From Protula sp. h YS-2021 (lineage: Eukaryota; Annelida; Polychaeta; Sabellida; Serpulidae): a stretch of DNA of 64,000 bases. The DNA lies in contig OX457024.1 of the NCBI GenBank assembly GCA_949752745.1, positions 111,604,104-111,668,103 of the forward strand, in the 5' to 3' direction. Shown piece after piece: positions 58,262 to 64,000 of the stretch; position 1 is the stretch's first letter; the number at the start of each line of letters is the position of its first letter. The translations under genes were made by a program, and so were the position numbers. The notes beneath the pieces were generated by a model, which saw only the letters and a list, made by a program, of their open reading frames with translations, ran no database searches and was not told where the DNA came from.

Positions 58262-59350
58262 ATGGATGACTTTGAAACAGTTACTTTTGATGATACATTA
58301 TTATCGTTGGAAGAGATGGATGCGTTCTTTGAAGACGCTGAAACAGCTTTGAAGGAAGCGTTAGTTGCTCCGCCAGATGTCGCTACAGTGCAACAAGCAA
58401 TGCTTCAGGAGGAAGCGTTAAATGCACCATCAGATGTCGCTACAGTGCAACAAGCAATGCCTCAGGAGGAAGCGTTAAATGCACCATCAGATGTCGCTGC
58501 AGTGCAGCAAGAAATGCCAGATCCTGAGGGGCCTGACTACCCGTTCTGGGTTGCGAATAGACTTGTCAATGGTAACAACTCACAACTAAGTGCAAAGTTA
58601 AAAGCGCATCTAGCACATTATGAGGAAAATGAAGTGAGTGATGATGATGAGGATTCAGAATTGGACATGTCAAGCGATAATGAGGATTCAGAAGTGGACA
58701 TGTCAAGCGATGACGAAGAAGACAAACAGCTGAAATCTAAAATTGAATCGAGTAAGACCATACCTGTTACTGAGGAAGATGTTATAATGTTGAAACGGAA
58801 CTTTCGAGCAGTACTTCCTCTGATTGATTGTAACATTTTATGGTGTTTATGTGAAGAAGGCTTTTTCAACCAACACACATACATGTATCTAACGGAAGAA
58901 GTGAATACCGTCATTCAACTCATCTACATGTTAGAAGGAAACACAGAACATGTTCCGGCGTCAGAGCCAAAGCTCTCCGAAACTATGACTCAACGTTTCG
59001 TTCAACTTATTAGAAGTCTTCATGAGGAACTTTTTAAGACTTTATGTCTACCGGCGCCAAAGTCTCTGGATGAGGATCGTGAATTCAAATGTGCAAGGGT
59101 TATACTACAAGGCTTCAAGTACCTTGAAGAACGCATTCAGGTGTGTGATATGATGGCTTACCTCTATGAAAAAGGACATTTCACCATGTCAATGGTCTTT
59201 AAATGGATAGTAGGTAGTCGCAAACGAAGAGACTTTTTAGTGATTGTCATGGTACAATCGCTAACAAACGGTTTACCAACAACCTTTCTCGACGGTTTCA
59301 ATGAGATGACTCCGCGATTTTACAAACATCTCATGAAAACCTACATGTAA
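58262..59350 (+). CDS. Acidic protein with two CARD-like segments
   Basis: 362 residues. The N terminus (1-90) is acidic and contains an ~18-residue unit (EEALNAPSDVATVQQAMPQ) about three times. A Ser/Asp-rich acidic stretch follows at 125-155. Residues ~175-255 (MLKRNFRAVLPLIDCNILW, CEEGFF) and ~280-350 (FKYLEERIQVCDMMAYLYEK, GHFT) each show the helix and hydrophobic pattern of a death-fold domain, closest to CARD. The second has the typical L-x2-RI-x-V-x-D-x5-L-x-EKG-x-FT spacing. Death-fold proteins act in apoptosis and inflammasome-type signalling, so a decoy that blocks host death signalling is plausible. The fold is inferred from pattern only. It is the first gene of the forward block, with its own TATA box. 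The protein could be purely viral. Confidence 0.6.
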   Translation: MDDFETVTFDDTLLSLEEMDAFFEDAETALKEALVAPPDVATVQQAMLQEEALNAPSDVATVQQAMPQEEALNAPSDVAAVQQEMPDPEGPDYPFWVANRLVNGNNSQLSAKLKAHLAHYEENEVSDDDEDSELDMSSDNEDSEVDMSSDDEEDKQLKSKIESSKTIPVTEEDVIMLKRNFRAVLPLIDCNILWCLCEEGFFNQHTYMYLTEEVNTVIQLIYMLEGNTEHVPASEPKLSETMTQRFVQLIRSLHEELFKTLCLPAPKSLDEDREFKCARVILQGFKYLEERIQVCDMMAYLYEKGHFTMSMVFKWIVGSRKRRDFLVIVMVQSLTNGLPTTFLDGFNEMTPRFYKHLMKTYM

Positions 59351-59356
59351 CATCTG

Positions 59357-59364
59357 TATAAAAG
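59357..59364 (+). promoter_or_regulatory. TATA box of the first small-family gene
   Basis: TATAAAAG begins 7 bp after the stop codon of the preceding gene and 62 bp before the ATG at 59419. It is only 26 bp from the upstream ATG at 59383, which would precede or overlap the expected transcription start. Confidence 0.65.
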
Positions 59365-59418
59365 GAGGTGAAACCATTTACAATGTCAACATTGCTTCTT
59401 CATCGATGTGTAGAGACC

Positions 59419-59814
59419 ATGGATGACGTCTTCAAAGTGAATTATGCTGACTATGTGTTTTCAAAGCTTCCTGCTTTTGAATCGGATTGGATGCTGCAAG
59501 TGAAGAATTTACATCAGCATTGGGAAGCTGTTGGAAAGACCATTCCAAGAGATCGTTTCATCCGCTCGTTTCTACGTGAATGTGAAGAAATGCATTTGCC
59601 ACCAACTTATGACATTGATTCAGCATTTATCAACGCGAATACAATTTGGGCAGTTGAGCTCATGTTAGTTGTAGCTGCAAGAATCATTTTACATTATGAT
59701 GATGACATTCCATTGACGACGAATGTATCAGAACTTGTTCGATTCAACCATGGACGAGTTGAAGTGAATTCAAAACTTTGCAAGGGAGCTGACTCAGCAA
59801 ATAGTTGGGTATAA
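59419..59814 (+). CDS. Small conserved family protein, copy 1
   Basis: 131 residues from MDDVFKVNYADYVFSKL. Longer starts exist (ATG at 59383), but 59419 fits the TATA distance and aligns exactly with the start of the paralogue at 60497 (MDVCFKNAYVDLMIAKL). Shared features are a Trp about residue 38-41, FLREC or FLGEC, then YDIDSAF or FDFDSAF, then a hydrophobic helix. It is probably a compact all-helical protein. No known family is recognised. The stop codon TAA lies inside the TATA box of the next gene, showing tight packing. Confidence 0.7.
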   Translation: MDDVFKVNYADYVFSKLPAFESDWMLQVKNLHQHWEAVGKTIPRDRFIRSFLRECEEMHLPPTYDIDSAFINANTIWAVELMLVVAARIILHYDDDIPLTTNVSELVRFNHGRVEVNSKLCKGADSANSWV

Positions 59815-59817
59815 AAG
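59810..59817 (+). promoter_or_regulatory. TATA box of the Cys-rich protein gene
   Basis: TATAAAAG includes the stop codon of the upstream gene and stands 45 bp before the ATG at 59855. ATCAGTACA (about 59835) is a fair initiator. Confidence 0.65.
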
Positions 59818-59854
59818 GGAGTGGACTCAAAGGCATCAGTACATTGTAGCAGCC

Positions 59855-60478
59855 ATGGAGAACAAGACAAGCAGCTTTAAATTTAGTGCAAACTTAACCA
59901 TTACTGTGGAGAATGGAGTATATGGACCATTTCTACGCATCACACGCGGAGAGAGATGGTGTGCTTATTCACCATCTTTGTGGAGGATTGTATGTCAAAG
60001 CTTGGAAAATTTACGTGACATTGGCTTCAAACTGTACTTAACACAAACGAAGTGGCTTGAAGTCATTTCATACTTGGATAAGCGTTATGTGAGTTTTGTG
60101 CGAACATCACGGTTTGAAGGGAAAGAATATACACATCACATCAACATGAATGATGGTGAATGGGAGACACTGCTTCAGGAGATGGACAACATCAACTCAA
60201 CCTTGCTGCCATGTGAGGAATGTCATGTCATAACTCCTATCAAGTTGCAAAAGGATGGTCGGATGAAGGTGTCAAAACTATCCAAGAAAAGGTTGGCTGA
60301 AGTTCAGTTGGACAACATGAACGTACAAAATCAACTTGGACTTACCTGTAACTATTGTGGTGCTTGTGGATATGTGGAGGATTATCATTGCCACTGCCAC
60401 AAGTATAATTGCAAGCTGTGTGAACCAAACAACTTCTGCGACAAGTGTGGAGTACTTAAAGTCTGTGAAGCAAAGTAA
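59855..60478 (+). CDS. Protein with PC4-like segments and C-terminal zinc-binding cluster
   Basis: 207 residues. The first ~115 contain two stretches with strand-strand-strand-helix patterning and a W-x-x-L/V ending (YLTQTKWLEVISYLDK; HINMNDGEWETLLQEMDNI). These resemble the PC4/p15 ssDNA-binding fold, as in the pseudogene at 32010. This is an inference, not a firm match. Residues 118-122 are LPCEE, which fits the LxCxE retinoblastoma-binding pattern. The C terminus (165-204) is very Cys/His-rich (CNYCGACGYVEDYHCHCHKY, then CKLCEPNNFCDKCGV), surely a zinc-binding module. A nucleic-acid or regulatory role is likely. Confidence 0.6.
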   Translation: MENKTSSFKFSANLTITVENGVYGPFLRITRGERWCAYSPSLWRIVCQSLENLRDIGFKLYLTQTKWLEVISYLDKRYVSFVRTSRFEGKEYTHHINMNDGEWETLLQEMDNINSTLLPCEECHVITPIKLQKDGRMKVSKLSKKRLAEVQLDNMNVQNQLGLTCNYCGACGYVEDYHCHCHKYNCKLCEPNNFCDKCGVLKVCEAK

Positions 60479-60496
60479 AAGTGACATTGAAACAAG

Positions 60497-60832
60497 ATGG
60501 ACGTATGTTTTAAAAATGCTTATGTTGACTTGATGATTGCTAAACTTGCTTGCTGGGGTACTCCAGACTATCAACTTTATCATTTGGACGCTTTTTGGGA
60601 TATTGTACATCACAGTCTTGATGTGATTGAACTACATTCAAGATTTCTTGGAGAATGTTATAAAATTGGAATAGAAGAGGATCCTAACTTTGACTTTGAT
60701 TCTGCGTTCTATTCTGCTCGCACTGATGTGGAAGTATATTTCACCGTGGTTGACTATTTGAGAGATTGCTGCAAAGAAGAGGAAACCGAACACCTTTGTC
60801 AGGTAACTTTAACTTTAACAACAACCTTTTAA
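60497..60832 (+). CDS. Small conserved family protein, copy 2
   Basis: 111 residues from MDVCFKNAYVDLMIAKLACW. It aligns with the protein at 59419 along most of its length: start, W in AFWDIVHH, FLGECYKIGI and FDFDSAFYSARTDVEVYFTV. The C terminus differs (Thr-rich, TLTLTTTF). It begins 18 bp after the previous stop. No clear TATA box is seen; AGTAAAAGT across the previous stop is a weak candidate. Function is unknown. Confidence 0.7.
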   Translation: MDVCFKNAYVDLMIAKLACWGTPDYQLYHLDAFWDIVHHSLDVIELHSRFLGECYKIGIEEDPNFDFDSAFYSARTDVEVYFTVVDYLRDCCKEEETEHLCQVTLTLTTTF

Positions 60833-60876
60833 CATCTTTGTAACAACATAGTGAATTGTTTCTCAAAGACATAACA

Positions 60877-61008
60877 ATGTTTTTCATACTAGCAAATTTA
60901 GTTTTATGTGAGTGGTTTCAACGTAAAGAAAGAAAGAATATGATAGAAGACGCAGCAAATATATTAAAAGATATTTTATTACAGGAAGAAACCAACACGT
61001 CAGAATAA
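60877..61008 (+). CDS. 43-residue single-pass membrane peptide
   Basis: MFFILANLVLCEWF forms a short hydrophobic segment. A charged tail follows (QRKERKNMIEDAANILKDIL, then LQEETNTSE). It fills the space between two well-supported genes (44 bp and 15 bp from its neighbours) in a block with almost no other free space, and its codon use resembles theirs. Small membrane proteins of this kind are frequent in virus-like elements. Not recognised; too short for certainty. Confidence 0.45.
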   Translation: MFFILANLVLCEWFQRKERKNMIEDAANILKDILLQEETNTSE

Positions 61009-61023
61009 AGAAACAAAGTCAAC

Positions 61024-61461
61024 ATGGAGAATCTTGTACTATTCAGCGGTCACAAGGACGTTCTTTCAAACATGTTTCCAACACGACTTGAAAAGTATGG
61101 ACATGTGTTCAACTCAAGTGAAGCTTTGTATCAATATGAGAAAGCAGTTTTTCATCACCGTCAAGATGTTGCTTCAGCCATTGCTTCATGTAGAAATGGA
61201 TATGAAGCAAAACGTATTGCTAAAGTGATAAAGCCATGTCCTTTATGGCATACAGTGAAGAGAAGCAAAATGCAAGATGTTTTACAAGTCAAACTGGATC
61301 AGTGTGTATTGTTTCGCAACAAGTTAAAAGAATGTAAAGACAAAACTTTAGTTGAAGCAACGTATGATCATTGGTGGGGAGCTGGTGTGAAACAAGTGTC
61401 ATCTGGATATCCTGGTCAGAATATCATGGGAAAGTTGTTAGAACTGTTGTGTGAGGGTTAG
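61024..61461 (+). CDS. NADAR-domain (YbiA-like) protein
   Basis: 145 residues, the full usual length of a NADAR domain. Family marks in order: FSGHKDVLSNMFPTRL (the F-S-N-F-like start), FNSSEALYQYEKA (catalytic-region Glu at about 33), VKRSKMQDVLQVKLDQ, TLVEATYDHWWGAG and GQNIMGKLLELL. NADAR proteins include N-glycosidases of riboflavin intermediates and enzymes that remove ADP-ribose from nucleic acid in toxin-antitoxin and phage contexts. In a virus-like element it may counter ADP-ribosylation-based host defence; this is inferred. It sits between a small membrane peptide and the third small-family gene. Confidence 0.85.
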   Translation: MENLVLFSGHKDVLSNMFPTRLEKYGHVFNSSEALYQYEKAVFHHRQDVASAIASCRNGYEAKRIAKVIKPCPLWHTVKRSKMQDVLQVKLDQCVLFRNKLKECKDKTLVEATYDHWWGAGVKQVSSGYPGQNIMGKLLELLCEG

Positions 61462-61566
61462 AGACTTTTTTTTTCATTTGCTTGCCAACCGTCATGGTGT
61501 GCAGACGTGTGAACATGTAAATTTGAAGTATGTTTAACTTGTGTTGCATTGATTCAAGACTGCATA

Positions 61567-61899
61567 ATGGCGGACATGACACTGAGACAATATATTGTGC
61601 AAAAAGCTTATTGTGAAGAAATGTTATCAGCTGTAAAAAAGTTTGCATATTTAGTCTGTCCTGCTTGTCAACATGAAGAGTGTTCAGAACATACTTGTCA
61701 TTTTGCATCTGTTTATACATATTGGAATGAAGCTAAATATTACATGCATTTAGATAAAGTGTTAGAGAATGCAAATCAACGTTGTGAGAAATATGGTGTA
61801 GATGCTATTACATTGGATGAACTCAGTAGTTGGTTAGTGTTCATTGAAGACCAATGGTCTCCAGTTATTCATACCATTGTATCTATACTTGATTTGTAA
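61567..61899 (+). CDS. Small conserved family protein, copy 3 (diverged)
   Basis: 110 residues from MADMTLRQYIVQKAYCEEML. It resembles the proteins at 59419 and 60497 in length and order: an N-terminal helix with Y-C/V-x2-M/L, a Trp in TYWNEAKYYM, N-QRCEKYGVDAI where the others have FLxEC-x5-I, and a final hydrophobic helix. It has an extra Cys/His loop (CPACQHEECSEHTC). The relation is suggested by pattern and position and is weaker than that of copies 1 and 2. No function is known. Confidence 0.6.
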   Translation: MADMTLRQYIVQKAYCEEMLSAVKKFAYLVCPACQHEECSEHTCHFASVYTYWNEAKYYMHLDKVLENANQRCEKYGVDAITLDELSSWLVFIEDQWSPVIHTIVSILDL

Positions 61900-61953
61900 A
61901 AAACTTGTTAGTTAAGTTGTAAATGTATGTTAGTTAAGTGATGTTGGTTGAGT

Positions 61954-61961
61954 TATAAAAT
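61954..61961 (+). promoter_or_regulatory. TATA box of the integrase gene
   Basis: TATAAAAT lies 45 bp before the ATG at 61999, with GTTCAGACG about 24 bp downstream as a possible initiator. It comes after the stop of the preceding gene at 61899. Confidence 0.6.
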
Positions 61962-61998
61962 AAAAGCTGTTCTGTTCAGACGTGTTTTTTCATTCATC

Positions 61999-63105
61999 AT
62001 GTCAACGTGGAAAGACTACTTGACCAATATCTACTTCAAACCTGGACAGCCTGGAGCATTTGCTGGTCCTTACAAACTGTATCACATCTTAAGAAAACAT
62101 AATCAAGCAGTCACACAGTCACAAGTGAAGAAATGGTTGCAGGATCAAGATGCTTTCAGTTTACTACAACCTGTAAAATACAGGTTCAAAAGACAACGTG
62201 TCATTACACGTGGTATTGATGATATGTGGGATATTGATTTGGCTGATATGGGAAACATAGCTCCCTATAATGATGACATACGCTTTTTACTCATTGTCAT
62301 TGATGTGTTTTCCAAATATGTCTGGGTACAGCCAATACCTAATAAATCACATACCAGTGTCATACAAGCTTTCCAAAAGATTTTTCATGACACACGACGA
62401 AGACCGCGAACTCTAAGGTCTGATAAAGGAACAGAATTTAAAAACAGATGGGTAAAAGCATTTTTGAAGAAAGAAGGCATTCATGCTTATACCACAAAGA
62501 ATGAAACCAAAGCCAACTTTGCTGAAAGAGTCATTCGTACTCTAAAGGGAATGATGTATCGGTATTTTCTACATAATCAAACTTACCGTTATTTGGACAT
62601 TCTTCCAGACTTGGTGTGCAATTACAACCATAGACCTCATGGTTCTCTTCCTAATAAATATGCTCCAGCCGAGATTCGTAAAGACAACGAATCAAAAGTG
62701 TGGAAGTATATGTATGTCGACAAACTGAAATTGAAACCTAAGAAGAAGAAGAAGAAGTACAAATTTAACATTGGTGATCATGTTCGTATTTCCCACATTA
62801 AATACGTGTTTCAACGAGATTATCACATCAAATGGACGCAAGAAGTCTTCATTGTCACACATCGTTGTAAGAAGCAAGGAATACATTTGTATCGTGTGAA
62901 AGACTTTTTGGACGAAGATATTGATGGACATTTCTATGAAGAAGAACTGCAGAAAGTGACCAAAGATATTGAATCTATTTATAGAATTGAAAAAGTCTTG
63001 AAAACACGTAAAAGACGAGGAGGTGTGAAAGAATTATTTGTCAAGTGGTTAGGTTGGCCAAACAAGTTTAACAGTTGGGTGAAAGAAACAGACATTCAAC
63101 AATGA
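61999..63105 (+). CDS. Polinton retroviral-type integrase with C-terminal chromodomain
   Basis: 368 residues from MSTWKDYLTNIYFKPGQPGA; an in-frame ATG at 61948 lies before the TATA box and is not used here. The N-terminal part (15-70) is the usual Polinton helical domain. The rve core has the D,D,E triad at about D80 (WDIDLADMG), D142 (RSDKGTEF) and E176 (FAERVIRTLK), with 33 residues between the last two. An SH3-like region follows the KPKKKKKKYK stretch. A chromodomain ends the protein (YRIEKVLKTRK, then VKWLGWPNKFNSWV). It joins element ends to target DNA; the chromodomain may guide it to marked chromatin. Its stop overlaps the next start (ATGA). Confidence 0.95.
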   Translation: MSTWKDYLTNIYFKPGQPGAFAGPYKLYHILRKHNQAVTQSQVKKWLQDQDAFSLLQPVKYRFKRQRVITRGIDDMWDIDLADMGNIAPYNDDIRFLLIVIDVFSKYVWVQPIPNKSHTSVIQAFQKIFHDTRRRPRTLRSDKGTEFKNRWVKAFLKKEGIHAYTTKNETKANFAERVIRTLKGMMYRYFLHNQTYRYLDILPDLVCNYNHRPHGSLPNKYAPAEIRKDNESKVWKYMYVDKLKLKPKKKKKKYKFNIGDHVRISHIKYVFQRDYHIKWTQEVFIVTHRCKKQGIHLYRVKDFLDEDIDGHFYEEELQKVTKDIESIYRIEKVLKTRKRRGGVKELFVKWLGWPNKFNSWVKETDIQQ

Positions 63106-63761
63106 AACATCCATTTACATGTTTGGTCTCTGGACCTACAGGCAGTGGTAAAACGTCTCTGGTGAAGGAAATTCTAGAACAAAAGTTGATTCAACCCTCT
63201 CCAAAAACCATTTTATGGCTTTATGCAGCAGATCAACCTTTGTACAAGGGAATGAAAGGCGTGAAATTTTACCAAGGCATTCCAGATGACATTGAAGAGC
63301 GTTTTAACCCGAAAAAACCAAACTTACTCATCATTGATGACTTAATGACGAAATTTCATAGTGATGAGCGTATGACACGTCTCTTTAGTGTTGGCAGCAG
63401 TCATCAAAATCTAAGCATTATCTTTATTATACATAATTTATTTCATCATGGGAAAGAGATGCGAAATATTAGTTTGAATACACATTATATCATTCTGTTT
63501 AAAAATCCTAGAGACAGTCAACAAATTAGTACATTGGCGCGGCAAATGTATCCTGGAAGATCTCAATTTCTCATAGAAGCCTATCAAGATGCTACTAGCA
63601 AACCTCATGGTTATTTATTCATTGATTTAAAACCAAAGACAAATGATCAACTACGTATTCGTACAGGCATTTTACCAAAAGATACACATTATGTATATAT
63701 TGATAAAGTAGTGTATGAACAAGAACCAAGTCATTTGACCATTCGCAGTCAAGATGTCTAA
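63102..63761 (+). CDS. A32/FtsK-HerA-type DNA packaging ATPase
   Basis: 219 residues from MKHPFTCLVSG. An upstream in-frame ATG (63075) lies inside the integrase gene, and the ATGA overlap favours 63102. Walker A is GPTGSGKT at residues 11-18 and Walker B LLIIDD at 75-80. HQNLSIIFIIHNLFHHGKEM (101-120) and RNISLNTHYIILFKNPRDSQ (121-140) are characteristic of Polinton and adintovirus ATPases, which pump DNA into capsids. Its presence implies descent from a virion-forming element. The frame is intact. Confidence 0.95.
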   Translation: MKHPFTCLVSGPTGSGKTSLVKEILEQKLIQPSPKTILWLYAADQPLYKGMKGVKFYQGIPDDIEERFNPKKPNLLIIDDLMTKFHSDERMTRLFSVGSSHQNLSIIFIIHNLFHHGKEMRNISLNTHYIILFKNPRDSQQISTLARQMYPGRSQFLIEAYQDATSKPHGYLFIDLKPKTNDQLRIRTGILPKDTHYVYIDKVVYEQEPSHLTIRSQDV

Positions 63762-64000
63762 ACGTATTCGAGCGAACCAACCGTTTCTTCACTTGCTTGC
63801 ACGTAGTGGGCCTAAACGACGTAAATCCTTGCTACAGCAAGCTACAAAAGAGGAATTAACAAGCTTGTTTGAAATTTGTTTGAATATATTGCGAGGACAT
63901 TTACCCTTAAGCTCAAAACGGTTTAAGGAATTTAAACGTGAACGTCATACGCTACGTAGTCTAGCAGATAAGAAGATATCCCTTCGACGAAAAAAGAAGT
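63754..64000 (+). CDS. Basic pX-like Polinton protein, partial
   Basis: The start MSKRIRANQPFLHLLARSGP overlaps the last codons of the ATPase gene by 8 bp. 82 codons are in the window and the frame runs off the right edge. The protein is rich in Arg/Lys (RSGPKRRKSLLQQATKEEL; FKEFKRERHTLRSLADKKIS; LRRKKK). A basic protein in just this place after the ATPase is typical of Polintons and adintoviruses, compared by others with adenovirus pX, a DNA-condensing core protein. That function is from family knowledge. Confidence 0.8.
   Translation, partial: MSKRIRANQPFLHLLARSGPKRRKSLLQQATKEELTSLFEICLNILRGHLPLSSKRFKEFKRERHTLRSLADKKISLRRKKK

Larger units (their letters stand above)
57281..64000. mobile_element. 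Polinton/adintovirus-like element, left part (element C, open at right edge)
   Basis: A chromodomain-bearing integrase, packaging ATPase and basic pX-like gene stand in consecutive, overlapping order, the conserved Polinton/adintovirus arrangement. To their left are eight compact accessory genes, seven forward and one divergent. All frames are intact, without stops or frameshifts, unlike elements A and B. Polymerase B, protease and capsid genes are expected beyond 64000 but are not in the window. The TIR was not found; the coordinates give the gene-bearing part only. Confidence 0.85.

Overview
This is a eukaryotic (animal) genomic window. Real genes are split by spliced introns, the DNA is AT-rich, and most of the length is satellite, minisatellite and mobile DNA. 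The repeat style (dense inverted-repeat elements, GACAGACGGACGGAC tracts, several Polinton/Maverick copies, a BEL/Pao retroelement) suits a marine invertebrate, most likely a mollusc, but the sequence does not prove this.

Layout. 1-15.8 kb is a higher-order satellite: about 18 units of ~850 bp, each made of three diverged ~285-bp monomers. 15.8-21.1 kb holds unrelated minisatellites. 21.1-29.9 kb is the host gene MCM5 on the minus strand. Its three C-terminal exons lie at 21.75-22.86 kb, and its first exon, with an E2F site upstream, lies at 29.66-29.82 kb. A 200-N gap at 24335-24534 and the sequence around it lack the exons for roughly 600 central residues. Next to the gap, the end of one MCM5 exon plus its splice donor has been amplified about 15 times into a minisatellite. 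27.78-28.57 kb is a Mutator-like MITE with a perfect 9-bp target duplication.

30.13-35.73 kb is a complete Polinton-derived element. It has ~300-bp terminal inverted repeats, AG termini and a 6-bp target duplication (5 of 6 matching), and carries a C2HC/acidic gene and a PC4-like pseudogene. 35.7-39.5 kb is microsatellite, tandem repeats and a small palindromic-TIR MITE. 39.5-43.9 kb is a second, more decayed Polinton derivative on the minus strand, with an ATPase pseudogene and the same C2HC gene. 45.4-46.2 kb is a zinc-finger pseudogene, and 46.5-52.3 kb a broken BEL/Pao retroelement.

53.8-56.7 kb holds three exons of a host secreted or membrane protein, joined by phase-1 introns. From about 57.2 kb to the right edge is the best-preserved element, a Polinton/adintovirus-like unit open on the right. 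Its recognisable core is an integrase with a C-terminal chromodomain, an A32-like packaging ATPase and the start of a basic pX-like protein, joined by overlapping start and stop codons. Ahead of this is an accessory block: a divergent RING protein, a protein with two CARD-like segments, a Cys-rich protein with PC4-like segments, three members of one small unknown family, a 43-aa membrane peptide and a NADAR-domain protein. Several of these genes have their own TATA box about 45-60 bp before the ATG. That spacing, with alignment between paralogues, was used to choose starts. The accessory block looks like a host-interaction module and is the most likely novel biology in the window.
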